This document shows positions 38,085 through 47,247 of a DNA stretch of 64,000 nucleotides, one piece after another (positions within the stretch are counted from its first letter, which is position 1; each line of letters opens with the position of its first letter). Source of the DNA: Nocardia sp. NBC_01503. Its GTDB lineage: Bacteria > Actinomycetota > Actinomycetes > Mycobacteriales > Mycobacteriaceae. The stretch spans positions 3,410,001 to 3,474,000 of the forward strand of contig NZ_CP109596.1 of the NCBI RefSeq assembly GCF_036327755.1. The letters are read 5' to 3'. Under the pieces are notes generated by a model, which was not told the origin of the DNA, ran no database searches, and saw nothing but the letters and a program-made list of their open reading frames with translations. Made by a program: the position numbers and the translations under genes.

Positions 38085-39095
38085 CTAACTCCTTTTCAAC
38101 GTGCCGATTCCGAGGGAACCATCGTGGGAGACAACACCATTGGTTGCCGGAGATTCCCGAACTTGCGCGGCCGCCGGCGCGGGTGCGTCCGGCAGCGCGT
38201 CGAAGAACCCCAGGGGCGGGGCGAAGAACGAGGTGCCGGTGACGGCCGTGGAGAAATCCAGGATGCGGTCGTAGGCCGCTTCGTCGGTACCGAGGAACAT
38301 GCGCTCGAGCATCACCTCGGTGACCGCGGGCGTGGCCGAGTACGCGACATAGTAGGTGCCGAACTCGCCGTCCTTGACGCTGCCGAAGGGCATATTGGCG
38401 CGCAGGATGGTGCCGTTGTCGTCCTGGTCATTCACGGCCACATGGGAATTGGCGGGCTTGTCGGCGTCGGAGAGCTCGAAGTCGTCGAGCTTGGTGCGCC
38501 CGATCACGCGCTGCTGCTCCTCGATCGAGAGCGCCTTCCAATCACCCAGGTTGTGCAGATACTTCTGCACGATCACATAACTGCCACCGGCGAATTCGGC
38601 GTCTTCGTCGCCGACCAATGCCGCCGAGACCGCGAGCGCGCCCGCGGGATTCTCGGTGCCGTCGACGAAGCCGAGTAGATCGCGCTGCTCGAAATACCGG
38701 AAACCGACGGTTTGATCGACAATGGTGGCGGCCCCGGCCAGTCGTTCGGCCAGCGTCATCGCCAATTCGAAGCAGGCGTCCTGGTTCTGTGACTTGATGT
38801 GGAAGAGCAGGTCGCCCGGGGTCGCGGGGGCCTGATGCCGCTCCCCGATGTAGGACGGGAACTCGTGCAGTTCAACAGGTTTCGCACCCGCGAAGAGGCG
38901 ATCCCAGGCGGCGGAACCGATGCTCGCGATGCAGTCGAGCCCCGCCCCCGGTATCCGGAAGCCGACGGATCGGCGTAATCCAGGCAGATCCGCCAGTAGA
39001 TCGCGTACCACCGCCTCGCCGCCCTCATCGATGGTCGCGACGAGGAAGATCGCGGCGGGCGTAAGCGGGTCGAGAATCGGCTGCGGCTCACCCAT
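38085..39095 (-). CDS. DyP-type peroxidase with encapsulin cargo peptide
   Basis: A 336-residue heme peroxidase. GFVDGTENP (about residues 142-150) is the DyP GXXDG motif with its catalytic aspartate; the histidine in NSHVAVND is the likely heme ligand, and the arginine in ILRANMPFG is the conserved distal arginine. The C-terminus, after an Ala/Pro-rich linker, ends DGSLGIGTLKRS, the classic encapsulin targeting peptide. It is the cargo of the encapsulin encoded immediately downstream and likely acts in peroxide or dye-like substrate oxidation. Confidence 0.96.
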   Translation of the reverse strand: MGEPQPILDPLTPAAIFLVATIDEGGEAVVRDLLADLPGLRRSVGFRIPGAGLDCIASIGSAAWDRLFAGAKPVELHEFPSYIGERHQAPATPGDLLFHIKSQNQDACFELAMTLAERLAGAATIVDQTVGFRYFEQRDLLGFVDGTENPAGALAVSAALVGDEDAEFAGGSYVIVQKYLHNLGDWKALSIEEQQRVIGRTKLDDFELSDADKPANSHVAVNDQDDNGTILRANMPFGSVKDGEFGTYYVAYSATPAVTEVMLERMFLGTDEAAYDRILDFSTAVTGTSFFAPPLGFFDALPDAPAPAAAQVRESPATNGVVSHDGSLGIGTLKRS

Positions 39096-39111
39096 GCGGT
39101 CCAGCCTAGAA

Positions 39112-39152
39112 CGGACACTGGTCAGACCGGTCGGCCGGTAGCCCCGTGTCCG
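39112..39152. promoter_or_regulatory. Nested inverted repeats between cupin and DyP genes
   Basis: The outer arms are CGGACAC (39112-39118) and GTGTCCG (39146-39152). The inner arms are ACCGG (39126-39130) and CCGGT (39135-39139). The structure starts right after the cupin stop and precedes the DyP start. It could terminate the cupin transcript or be an operator of the DyP-encapsulin operon. Confidence 0.4.
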
Positions 39153-39479
39153 CTATTTCGCGACGGTGAGCAGGAAGGCCACATCGTCGATGGCCTTCAC
39201 ACTGTGCCGCGCGTTCGGGATCACCAGCAGGTCACCGGCGGATCCCTTCCATTCATTGGTTCCGCTGATGAGAGCCAGCACACCACTGAGCACGACCATG
39301 GTGGCCTCGCCCGAGTTCTCGTGCTCGGCGAGGGACTGCCCCGCGGTCATGGCGATCACCGTCTGGCGCAGGCTGTGCGCGTGCCCGCCGTAGATGGTGA
39401 GCGAACTACGTCCGCTCGATGCGGTCGCGGCCAGCTTGAGCTGCTGGCGGGCGACCGCGGTCAGCGACTTCTTGTCCAT
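39153..39479 (-). CDS. Small cupin-domain protein
   Basis: A 108-residue single cupin: SLAEHENSGEATMVVLSG is motif 1-like (H and E metal-ligand positions) and GDLLVIPNARHSV is motif 2. Small cupins of this kind bind a metal and may act as sensors or isomerases; the function is unknown. It lies 105 bases after folA and in front of DyP-encapsulin on the same strand. Confidence 0.83.
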   Translation of the reverse strand: MDKKSLTAVARQQLKLAATASSGRSSLTIYGGHAHSLRQTVIAMTAGQSLAEHENSGEATMVVLSGVLALISGTNEWKGSAGDLLVIPNARHSVKAIDDVAFLLTVAK

Positions 39480-39584
39480 GGACTGCCTTTCGCCGGAGTA
39501 TCCGTGAGTATGCCGGACTACTTACTGGGCGACCGGCAGATTGGGCCGTTCGTTCGCAGGAATTACCGGAGTGGAATCTTCGCG

Positions 39585-40076
39585 TTATCGGGGTTCACGC
39601 AGATAACGACGGAAGCGGAAGCGCAGACCCTTCGCGGACTCTCGCCACGGATCCTCATCGGCGGTCCACTCCGGGCCGATGGGTGCGGCATAGCAATCGC
39701 CGGCGACATCGGAGTCCACCTCGGTGACCATCAGCTCGGTGGCGAACGGCATTGCGGCGCGGTAGATCTCACCACCACCCGCGACCCAGACCGTTCCGGT
39801 GCCGCTCAGTTCGAGGGCCTCCTCGACCGAGCTCGCCCGTTCGGCCCCCTCGGCGGACCAGTCCGCCTGCCGGGTCACCACGATATTGCGACGGCCCTCC
39901 AGCGGACGGAAGCGCGCGGGCAGTGAATCCCAGGTGCGCCTGCCCATCACCACCGGATGGCCCCAGGTGACCTCTTTGAAATGCGCCATATCCTCGGGCA
40001 CGCGCCAGGGAATGGCATTGTCCAAACCGATCACCCCGTCCGGGGTCTGGGCCCAGATCAGCCCGATGGTTCTCAC
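39585..40076 (-). CDS. folA: Dihydrofolate reductase
   Basis: A 163-residue protein that reduces dihydrofolate to tetrahydrofolate with NADPH. Typical motifs: GLIWAQTPDGVIGLDNAIPW at the start, MGRRTWDSLP, and VWVAGGGEIY. GTG 40076 is chosen because the domain begins exactly there; the longer open frame upstream is not DHFR-like. It follows thyA by 70 bases on the same strand, the usual thyA-folA pairing that recycles the dihydrofolate made by ThyA. Confidence 0.96.
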   Translation of the reverse strand: MRTIGLIWAQTPDGVIGLDNAIPWRVPEDMAHFKEVTWGHPVVMGRRTWDSLPARFRPLEGRRNIVVTRQADWSAEGAERASSVEEALELSGTGTVWVAGGGEIYRAAMPFATELMVTEVDSDVAGDCYAAPIGPEWTADEDPWRESAKGLRFRFRRYLREPR

Positions 40077-40146
40077 GCTGTCGCCAATTCGGTGTGATCG
40101 GGGCCCTGCGTGGTTACGCGGGCTGCCGCCTCCGGGGCCTGACCGC

Positions 40147-40980
40147 TCACACCGCCACCGCGGCCTTGATCGCCGGATGATGCTGGTAATCCTGGATTTC
40201 CACATCCTCGTACACGTAATCGAAGAGTGTCGGCGCGGGGCGCAGATTCAACTTCGGGAACGGATACGGCGCACGCGTCAGCTGTTCGCGCACCTGCGCC
40301 ACATGATTGTCGTAGATATGCACGTCGCCACCGGTCCAGATGAAATCGCCGGGCAGTAGCTCGGTCTGCTGCGCCACCATCTGTGTCAGCAGCGCATAGC
40401 TCGCGATATTGAACGGCACACCCAGGAACAGATCCGCACTGCGCTGATACAGCTGGCAGGAGAGTTTGCCGTCCGCCACATAGAACTGGAAGAAGGCATG
40501 GCACGGTGCGAGCGCCATCCGATTCAATTCGGCCACATTCCAGGCCGACACGATCATGCGCCGCGAATCCGGATCGGTGCGCAGCGTCTGCAGCACCTGC
40601 GAGATCTGATCGATATGGGTGCCGTCCAGACTCGGCCAGGACCGCCACTGCGCGCCGTAGACCGGACCCAGATCGCCATTGGCGTCGGCCCATTCGTCCC
40701 AGATGGTGACCCCGTGCTCCTGCAGCCACTTCACATTCGAATCGCCGCGCAGGAACCACAGCAACTCGTAGACGATCGACTTGAGATGCACCTTCTTGGT
40801 GGTGATCAGCGGAAAGCCCTGCGACAGGTCATAGCGCAGTTGATGTCCGAAGATGCTGCGGGTACCGGTACCCGTGCGATCCGCCTTCGGGGTGCCCGAC
40901 TCCAGCACCAGCCTCAGCAGATCCTCGTACTGAGTGTCGCGCGGGGCCTGGCTCTGGGGGTCTCGAGGGGCGGTATCCAC
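40147..40980 (-). CDS. thyA: Thymidylate synthase
   Basis: A 277-residue protein that methylates dUMP to dTMP using methylene-tetrahydrofolate. The catalytic cysteine is in [12 protein letters not shown], with [19 protein letters not shown] and HIYDNH further on. GTG 40980 gives a short N-terminal extension (about 14 residues) before the family begins at DTQYEDLL. It is divergent from cobF with a gap of 69 bases and upstream of folA. Confidence 0.96.
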   Translation of the reverse strand: MDTAPRDPQSQAPRDTQYEDLLRLVLESGTPKADRTGTGTRSIFGHQLRYDLSQGFPLITTKKVHLKSIVYELLWFLRGDSNVKWLQEHGVTIWDEWADANGDLGPVYGAQWRSWPSLDGTHIDQISQVLQTLRTDPDSRRMIVSAWNVAELNRMALAPCHAFFQFYVADGKLSCQLYQRSADLFLGVPFNIASYALLTQMVAQQTELLPGDFIWTGGDVHIYDNHVAQVREQLTRAPYPFPKLNLRPAPTLFDYVYEDVEIQDYQHHPAIKAAVAV

Positions 40981-41049
40981 GCCTGGCAAGCTTACGCACC
41001 CACCCGCCCCGCGCTGCGGCACCCTTCCGGCCTGGCATGCTGTGGCGCT

Positions 41050-41814
41050 GTGCGAAAGCTCTATGTGATCGGAATCGGAGCCGGTGATCCGGACCAGGTG
41101 ACGGTGCAGGCCGTCAAGGCCATGCGCCGGACCGACGTGTTCTTCCTGATCGGCAAGGGTGCCGAGAAGCAGGAGCTGGTCGACGTCCGCGCGACCATCC
41201 TGGCCGAGCACGCCGAACAACCGCACCGGGTGGTCGAGGTGCTCGATCCGCCACGCGATCGGAGCGTCCCGGCCACCGGAGCCGATGCCGCGTACCGGGG
41301 TGTGGTCGAGGATTGGCACGAGGCGCGGGCCGCACTGTTGGAGCAGGCGTTCGCGGAAACCGAAGGCGTGGGCGCGATCCTGGTGTGGGGCGATCCCTCG
41401 CTGTACGACAGCACCCTGCGCGTGGTCGAGCGCGTTCTCGAGCGCGGGCGCGTCGGCTTCGACTACGAGGTGATTCCGGGCATCACCAGCGTGCAGGCGC
41501 TCGCCGCCGCGCATCGCATGGTGCTGCACGAAATCGGTGAACCCGTGCACATCACCACCGGCCGCCGCCTGCGCGAAGAGGGTTTGGCCGCAGGGCAATC
41601 CACGCTGGTGATGCTGGACGGCGACTGCTCCTTCACACAGGTCCCCGGCGATGACGTCTACATCTGGTGGGGCGCGTACCTGGGTATGCCCGATGAGGCC
41701 GTTATCGAAGGTCCGCTGCGAATCGTGGAGTCCCGCATCACCCGTCGCCGCGCGGCCCTGCGCGAAGCCAAGGGCTGGATCATGGACATCTACCTGCTGC
41801 GCCCCGGCTTGTGA
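41050..41814 (+). CDS. cobF: Precorrin-6A synthase (deacetylating)
   Basis: A 254-residue SAM-dependent C-1 methyltransferase of the aerobic cobalamin pathway; it methylates and deacetylates precorrin-5 to precorrin-6A. The tetrapyrrole methylase fold is shown by [16 protein letters not shown] at the start, [14 protein letters not shown], and [15 protein letters not shown]. The GTG at 41050 begins the conserved domain; the longer frame through the divergent thyA is spurious. No other cob genes and no cobalamin riboswitch are nearby. Confidence 0.92.
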   Translation: MRKLYVIGIGAGDPDQVTVQAVKAMRRTDVFFLIGKGAEKQELVDVRATILAEHAEQPHRVVEVLDPPRDRSVPATGADAAYRGVVEDWHEARAALLEQAFAETEGVGAILVWGDPSLYDSTLRVVERVLERGRVGFDYEVIPGITSVQALAAAHRMVLHEIGEPVHITTGRRLREEGLAAGQSTLVMLDGDCSFTQVPGDDVYIWWGAYLGMPDEAVIEGPLRIVESRITRRRAALREAKGWIMDIYLLRPGL

Positions 41815-41819
41815 TCGAG

Positions 41820-42590
41820 TCAGACCTGTTGTGCGGGAGTGGCGGTGGTCATGCCGCCGTCGACCAGTAGGTCCTGGGCATTGATATAGCCCGCTTCGCC
41901 TGAGGTCAGGAATGCCACGGCCGCGGCGACCTCCTCGGCGCTGCCGACTCGGGACGCGAGGGTGGAAGCGGCTGCGGCAGCCCGGATTTCGGGCGAGGTC
42001 TCGGCATGGAAGGCCGGGGTCGAGGTGTAGCCGGGGCTGACCGAGTTGACCCGGATGCCGCGCGGGGCGAGCTCCGCGGCGAGGGTGCGGGCCAGATTGT
42101 GTACGGCCGCTTTGGTCGCCGAGTAGAGCGCCGCGCCCGGACTGCCGCGATGCAGGGCGAAGGACGCGTTGATCACGATCGCGCCGTGATCGCGCACCAG
42201 CGGCAGCGTCTTCTGGATGGTGAAGAAGACGCTCTTGAAGTTGATGTCCAGCACCCGGTGGTATTCGGCCTCGGTCACATCGGTGAAGGCTTGGAACGCA
42301 CCGATACCGGCATTCGCGAAGACCACATCCAGGCGGCCGAAGCGATTCTCGATGGCGGCGACCAGTGCGTCGAGATCCGCGAGGTGCGCCGCGTCACCCG
42401 CGACCGCGAGCACTCGATCGCCGCCGTCCAACTCCTTGACGGCCGCGTCGAGCCGAGCTCGATCTCGACCGGTGATGACGACCGATGCGCCCTCGTCCAG
42501 CAGTCGCCGGGCGGTGGCCAATCCCATGCCGCTGCTCCCGCCGGTGATGAGTGCGATCTTGTCGTCGAATCGGGAACCGTTGTCCTGCAT
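41820..42590 (-). CDS. SDR-family oxidoreductase
   Basis: A 256-residue classical short-chain dehydrogenase. TGGSSGMG (about residues 16-23) binds NAD(P), NAGIG is present, and the catalytic Ser...Tyr-x3-Lys is NASFALH followed by [12 protein letters not shown]. The substrate is unknown. It is divergent from a small ArsR-type regulator, which likely controls it. It converges on cobF with a 5-base gap. Confidence 0.92.
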   Translation of the reverse strand: MQDNGSRFDDKIALITGGSSGMGLATARRLLDEGASVVITGRDRARLDAAVKELDGGDRVLAVAGDAAHLADLDALVAAIENRFGRLDVVFANAGIGAFQAFTDVTEAEYHRVLDINFKSVFFTIQKTLPLVRDHGAIVINASFALHRGSPGAALYSATKAAVHNLARTLAAELAPRGIRVNSVSPGYTSTPAFHAETSPEIRAAAAASTLASRVGSAEEVAAAVAFLTSGEAGYINAQDLLVDGGMTTATPAQQV

Positions 42591-42620
42591 GGCCGTACCT
42601 CCTATGTTTAATTGTTCAAA

Positions 42621-42649
42621 GACTTACGTACAGTTCGACTGTTTGTCAA
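42621..42649 (-). promoter_or_regulatory. Promoter with palindromic operator for the SDR gene
   Basis: On the minus strand TTGACA (42649-42644) and TAAGTC (42626-42621) are 17 bases apart. ACAGTTCGACTGT (42630-42642), a perfect 5-3-5 palindrome, fills the spacer. Binding of the divergent ArsR protein there would block transcription (inference). Confidence 0.5.
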
Positions 42650-42670
42650 CAGTGCAGCTATCCTGGGGTC

Positions 42671-42985
42671 ATGTTCACGGCACATCCCGAGCGGGATCAG
42701 ATCCAGCTGGCGAACGTGCTTGCCGCCGTAGGCAATCCGCTCCGCCTGCAAATCCTGCGGGCCCTGGGTGACGGTGGTGAACACACCTGTGGATCGATCG
42801 TGCAGGGCGTCCCCAAGTCCAACCTCACCCACCACTACCGCGTACTGCGCGACGCCGGTCTGATCTGGCAGCGCCCCAGCGGCCGCGAAACCTTCCAATC
42901 TCTGCGCCGTGAAGATCTCGACGAGCGCTTTCCGGGCCTGCTCGACTCACTCCTGGACGCGGCGAGCCGGGACGCTGCGCACTGA
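42671..42985 (+). CDS. ArsR-type winged-helix regulator
   Basis: A 104-residue protein; LANVLAAVGNPLRLQILRAL and VPKSNLTHHYRVLRDAGLIW form the ArsR helix-turn-helix. I see no metal-binding cysteine pair typical of metal sensors, so the ligand is more likely organic. ATG 42671 is the first sensible start after the promoter region. It is divergent from the SDR gene. Confidence 0.9.
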   Translation: MFTAHPERDQIQLANVLAAVGNPLRLQILRALGDGGEHTCGSIVQGVPKSNLTHHYRVLRDAGLIWQRPSGRETFQSLRREDLDERFPGLLDSLLDAASRDAAH

Positions 42986-43039
42986 ATCGGCGCGTCGTGG
43001 CTGGTCGCGCTTGTCAGGGGTGGTCGGTAGGCTGCGGGA

Positions 43040-43906
43040 GTGCCTGAATTACCCGAAATTGTGGCGCTCGAGCAGTTCTTGAGCGCGCATGCGGTGGGTG
43101 CGGTGGTCGGCCGGGTCGATGTGGCGGCGCTGAGTGTGCTCAAGACCTTCGATCCACCGGCGACCGCGCTCTCGGGGCGCGATGTCACGGGGGCGGGGCA
43201 TTGGGGCAAACACCTCGGATTGAACTGTGACGGGCTGTGGTTGATCACGCATCTGTCCCGGGGCGGATGGCTGCGCTGGCTCGACGACCCGTCGGCGACA
43301 CCGCCGAAACCGGGTAAGGGTCCGCTGGCGCTGCGGGTGCATTTCTTCACCCCGGAGGGGGATACGCCCGCCTTCGATCTCACCGAGGCCGGGACCAAGA
43401 AACGGCTGGCGGTGTGGATCGTTTCCGATCCCCAACTGGTGCCGAGCATCGCGCGGCTCGGACCCGATGCCATGGTCGTCGGCGAGCCGGAGTTCGCGGA
43501 GATCCTGAAGGGCACCACACAGCGGATCAAGAACTCGCTCACCGATCAGACCCTGATCGCGGGGATCGGCAACGCCTACTCGGACGAGATACTGCATACC
43601 GCCAAGCTCTCGCCGTTCGCGAACTCCTCGACCCTGGATCAGGAGCAGGTGGCGCGGCTGTACGCCACCATGCGCGAGATACTCGCCGATGCCATCGCGC
43701 GCTCGGTCGGGCAGGACGCGGCTCGGCTCAAGGGGGAGAAGCGATCCGGTATGCAGGTGCACGGGCGCACCGGCATGCCGTGCCCGGTGTGCGGGGACAC
43801 CGTGCGCGAAGTCGCCTTCGCGGACAAGTCCTTCCAGTACTGCGCGACCTGTCAGACCGGCGGCAAGATCCTCGCCGATCGCCGGATGTCACGACTGCTC
43901 AAGTAG
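43040..43906 (+). CDS. Fpg/Nei-family DNA glycosylase/AP lyase
   Basis: A 288-residue base-excision repair enzyme. The N-terminus is PELPE with the catalytic proline. The helix-two-turn-helix region is KNSLTDQTLIAGIGNAYSDE. A zinc finger ends the protein (CPVCG, then YCATC). GTG 43040 is needed so that Pro2 becomes the N-terminal nucleophile. Whether it is MutM-like (8-oxoguanine) or Nei-like (oxidised pyrimidine) cannot be settled here. Confidence 0.93.
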   Translation: MPELPEIVALEQFLSAHAVGAVVGRVDVAALSVLKTFDPPATALSGRDVTGAGHWGKHLGLNCDGLWLITHLSRGGWLRWLDDPSATPPKPGKGPLALRVHFFTPEGDTPAFDLTEAGTKKRLAVWIVSDPQLVPSIARLGPDAMVVGEPEFAEILKGTTQRIKNSLTDQTLIAGIGNAYSDEILHTAKLSPFANSSTLDQEQVARLYATMREILADAIARSVGQDAARLKGEKRSGMQVHGRTGMPCPVCGDTVREVAFADKSFQYCATCQTGGKILADRRMSRLLK

Positions 43907-43937
43907 ATTCGCCGATCTCGCCGCGGGGTGCGTGCGG

Positions 43938-45449
43938 CTACACCAGCGCGGGTGGGTGAACTCCCTGCCAGGCCAGGCGTTTCGCCCTCTCCGGATCGTT
44001 CTCCACCCGGGACGGGTAGTCGATGATCATGGTCGAGCGCCGCTCCTCGGTGTACGCGGGCCAATTCGACAGCGGTGCGCCGGTGCGCGCGAAGGCCAGC
44101 CAATTGTCCTGGAACTGTCGTGATACCGCCCGGAACCCGCGCTGCCCGCCCGCGGCGGTGAGCGCCCGGCCCACCGGTGTGGCGGTGGCGCCGAAGACCG
44201 GGATCAGATCCAGTGCGTGCGTCGCGCCGAAACCCGCGAGCTGGACCGCGCGCGGGGCGAAGTCGAAACGATAGGCATAGGTCGGCGCGTACCGGCTGTG
44301 CCCCTCCATCACCGCCAGCGAAGGCCGCCAGAAGGTGTAGTCCCCGCCCATGCGCACCGTGGTCTTGCGGTCCGGGAAGCCGGGATAGGCCGCGGTCACC
44401 CGGGCTTCGGCGTCATCGCCCGCCTGCTTCAACGCCCAGCGAATGCGTTCGGGGGTGGTGGGCAGGGTGTCGTCGAAGCGTACGAACAGCGTGCCCTCAT
44501 CGCGATTGGTGCCGATGATCAGCGGTACCCGATGCGCGCTGCCGTCCGCGAACGCCTCGACAATCGGCTTCGGCAGGAAATCGCCGTCGATCTGCGGGGC
44601 GGCGGGGAAGAGGCCGGGCTGATGGTGCATGACGTCATTGACCGCGCGATCCACCGCGCGCCGAATGTCATTGGAGCGCGCGGTGAGCAGCGTATTCGCC
44701 TCGTCGCCGGGCTTCGCGCCCAGTTTGTCCAGGCAGCGCCGCGCGAAGAGCCGGGCATCGGCGTGTGACGGCCCCCAATCCGCGGGCGGACTCTGTGCGA
44801 TACCCCGATGGAACAGTCCGGCCGCGGCGGGTGCGGCCATGAGCGCCAGCACCGCGTGCGCACCGGCGGATTCGCCGAAGATGGTGACATTGTTCGGATC
44901 GCCGCCGAACGCGGCGATATTGCGGCGCACCCACTCCAGTGCCGCCACCTGATCGCGCAGACCCAGGTTGGTCTCGAATCGATGTGTGGGCGTGGAGAAT
45001 TCGCTGAAGTCGACGTAGCCGAACGCGCCCAGCCGATAGTTCATCGACACCACGATCACATCACCGCGCAGTGCCAGCCGCGCGCCCGAGTACAGGCCGA
45101 GCGCGGAGGTGCCGATGAAGTAGCCGCCGCCGTGAATGAAGACCATCACCGGTCGCGGCGTAGCGGATGTGGTGTTGGGTGCGGTGATATTGAGGGTCAG
45201 ACAATCCTCACCGGTGGGCTGCTGTCGCCGCGGACCCAGTTGTGCTCCACGCCGGTGCTGCATTGCGGCGAAACCGAATTCGGTGGCATCGCGCACCCCG
45301 CTCCACGGTTGCACCGGCTGCGGCGCCCGGAAGCGCAGCTCGCCCACCGGGGGCGCGGCGAAGGGAATGGACCGCCAGCGCGAAACGCGGCGGCCCTGGG
45401 AACCGCGGACGATCCCGTCCCCGGTCGTGATGTCTATCGTTGCCACCAT
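43938..45449 (-). CDS. Type B carboxylesterase
   Basis: A 503-residue alpha/beta hydrolase. The oxyanion hole is HGGGYF, the nucleophile elbow is FGESAGAHAV (about residue 190), and the catalytic histidine is probably in GATHALDLIPVFG. There is no signal peptide. ATG 45449 is taken rather than the TTG just before it. It is last in a minus-strand run starting with DUF4184. Substrate unknown. Confidence 0.92.
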   Translation of the reverse strand: MVATIDITTGDGIVRGSQGRRVSRWRSIPFAAPPVGELRFRAPQPVQPWSGVRDATEFGFAAMQHRRGAQLGPRRQQPTGEDCLTLNITAPNTTSATPRPVMVFIHGGGYFIGTSALGLYSGARLALRGDVIVVSMNYRLGAFGYVDFSEFSTPTHRFETNLGLRDQVAALEWVRRNIAAFGGDPNNVTIFGESAGAHAVLALMAAPAAAGLFHRGIAQSPPADWGPSHADARLFARRCLDKLGAKPGDEANTLLTARSNDIRRAVDRAVNDVMHHQPGLFPAAPQIDGDFLPKPIVEAFADGSAHRVPLIIGTNRDEGTLFVRFDDTLPTTPERIRWALKQAGDDAEARVTAAYPGFPDRKTTVRMGGDYTFWRPSLAVMEGHSRYAPTYAYRFDFAPRAVQLAGFGATHALDLIPVFGATATPVGRALTAAGGQRGFRAVSRQFQDNWLAFARTGAPLSNWPAYTEERRSTMIIDYPSRVENDPERAKRLAWQGVHPPALV

Positions 45450-45524
45450 CAACCGATGGTAGCGGTGGGTACGGGCGTGCCGTTCGATAAATCCGGCCGC
45501 CCTGACGAGGAAGTTGTCGCGGAA

Positions 45525-45770
45525 TTACTGCAGGTAGCCCTCGACCTGACGGGCGGAGCTGGCCTGCGCCTCCTCCGGATTACGGCCCTGATCCAGCCGG
45601 GCGCGACGCTGACGCAGCAGGTCCCAGCACTGGTCGAGGGCGACCTCGAGCTCGGCGAGCTGACGGCGTTCGGCCTCGGGATCGATCTCGCCCTGCGTGC
45701 TCTGGGTACGCAGCTCGTGCTCACGATCCACCAGGGTTTTGATGCGCGCGAGAATGTCCTGTTCGCTCAT
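45525..45770 (-). CDS. DUF2630 family protein
   Basis: An 81-residue, charged, mostly helical protein beginning MSEQDILARIKTLVDREHEL, with RRQLAELEVALDQCWDLLRQR following; this is the DUF2630 family, common in actinobacteria, function unknown. A coiled coil is likely. The ATG overlaps the stop of the MocR regulator gene as ATGA, so it is translationally coupled to it. Confidence 0.85.
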   Translation of the reverse strand: MSEQDILARIKTLVDREHELRTQSTQGEIDPEAERRQLAELEVALDQCWDLLRQRRARLDQGRNPEEAQASSARQVEGYLQ

Positions 45771-47215
45771 GGCGTCCACTGTACGACCCGTGCCAAGGCA
45801 TCTCCGGCCGAGCGCACCGCGACCGGCAGGTCCGCCCTGGACAGGGCGGCATAACCGAGCGCTATCCCGAAGGTGTGTCGGGGGCCGCGGGTGTACCGGC
45901 CCAGACCGTCGAGGTAGACCCCGGCCGTGGCCGCCGCGGCAATGGCGGCCTCCTCCTGGGCGGCCGAGGCCAGCGGTATGAACAGGTGCGAGCCCGCATC
46001 ATCGCCGCGCACGGTCAGACCGCGCCGGAGCAGCTCCTCGACGACCAGGGTGCGGCGCAGCGGCATCTCCCGGCGCAGTCGGCGCAGGTGCCGGGCCAGA
46101 TCGCCATGGCGGGCCAGCTCGGCCACCACCTGCTGACCGGCGGGGGCGGGACCGGTGCCGGTGAGTTCGCGATAGGTCAGCACCGCGTCGGTCACCGCCG
46201 GGGCGGCCACCATCCAGCCCACGCCGAGGGTGGGGGAGAGGATCTTGCTGGTGGTGCCCAGGTGGACCACGAGTTCGGGCGCGAGCGCCGCGAGCAGTGG
46301 CAAAGGTGCGGTGTCGTAACGTAATTCGCCGTCGTAGTCGTCCTCGATGATGAGAGCTCCGGTGCGGCGGGCGAATTCGATCAGCTCGATCCGGCGGGCC
46401 GCTGGCATTCGCGCGCCGAGCGGAAACTGATGTGCGGGAGTGCAATACACCATTTTGGTGTCCAAGGGCAGCTGGTCGACGCGCAGGCCGTCGGCATCCA
46501 CCGGAACCGGGACCAGGCGTACGCCCGCGGCATGGAAGGCTCCGGCGGCGCGCGAATATCCGGGGTCCTCGATGGCGGCGACATCGCCGGGGCGCAGCAG
46601 GGTCGCAGCGAGTTCGCTTACCGCCGTACTGGTTCCGGCGGTGGCGAGCGCCACGCTGCCGCTGCCCGGACCGAGCCCGCGATGGCGCAGCAGGTGTTCG
46701 GCCACCGCTGCCCGATAGTCGGGTTCACCGGCTCGTTCCTTGCGCACCAGGGGATTTCGATCCGATACCGCGCGCCAGGCGCGTCGCCAGGCCGTTCGAT
46801 CGATCACCTCGATACACGGTGCGCCCGTGCCCAGATCCAGCAGGCCGACCGCCGGATCGGCGCGCGGGGTGGTGGCGGCCTGCGCCGCCACCGGCACCGG
46901 TGAGGCCGTCAGATAGGTACCGGACCCGTGCCGCCCGCTGAGCCAGCCCTCGGCATGCAGCTGGTCGTAGGCGGCGGTGACCACGGTTCGGCTCACGCCG
47001 AGCCGGGCCGCCAGTTCGCGCGAGGACGGCAGGCGATCCCCGCCGCGCAGTGCGCCGGTGGTCGCGGCGCCGCGTAAACCATCCGCCACCTGGACCGCCA
47101 GCGGCACGCTCGAGTCGCGGTCGATCACCAGCGGCAGATCGTCCACCACCACTGCCCAGTTTTTGCCGCCGTCTGTCACCGAAGTGGCCTTCCCTAGATC
47201 CGGAATTCGGGCCAC
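45767..47215 (-). CDS. MocR/PdxR-type GntR regulator with aminotransferase domain
   Basis: A 482-residue protein with an N-terminal GntR winged helix (about residues 30-100: LPSSRELAARLGVSRTVVTAAY) fused to a fold-type I PLP domain. The PLP lysine is in LGTTSKILSPTLG, and IIEDDYDGELRY carries the cofactor aspartate. MocR proteins often control vitamin B6 or amino-acid genes. GTG 47215 is the listed start; a shorter start is possible. It is coupled to DUF2630 and follows the secreted lipase by 32 bases. Confidence 0.9.
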   Translation of the reverse strand: MARIPDLGKATSVTDGGKNWAVVVDDLPLVIDRDSSVPLAVQVADGLRGAATTGALRGGDRLPSSRELAARLGVSRTVVTAAYDQLHAEGWLSGRHGSGTYLTASPVPVAAQAATTPRADPAVGLLDLGTGAPCIEVIDRTAWRRAWRAVSDRNPLVRKERAGEPDYRAAVAEHLLRHRGLGPGSGSVALATAGTSTAVSELAATLLRPGDVAAIEDPGYSRAAGAFHAAGVRLVPVPVDADGLRVDQLPLDTKMVYCTPAHQFPLGARMPAARRIELIEFARRTGALIIEDDYDGELRYDTAPLPLLAALAPELVVHLGTTSKILSPTLGVGWMVAAPAVTDAVLTYRELTGTGPAPAGQQVVAELARHGDLARHLRRLRREMPLRRTLVVEELLRRGLTVRGDDAGSHLFIPLASAAQEEAAIAAAATAGVYLDGLGRYTRGPRHTFGIALGYAALSRADLPVAVRSAGDALARVVQWTP

Positions 47216-47247
47216 TACAGCCTGCCACTCGCGACGGGCGGTATCGG

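Noticed and set aside
40981..41049. Cobalamin riboswitch before cobF
   Set aside because: The gap is only 69 bases and shared with thyA; it is too short and lacks the B12-box.
40498..41814. A 438-codon reading of cobF
   Set aside because: The first 184 codons are antisense to thyA; the methylase fold starts at GTG 41050.
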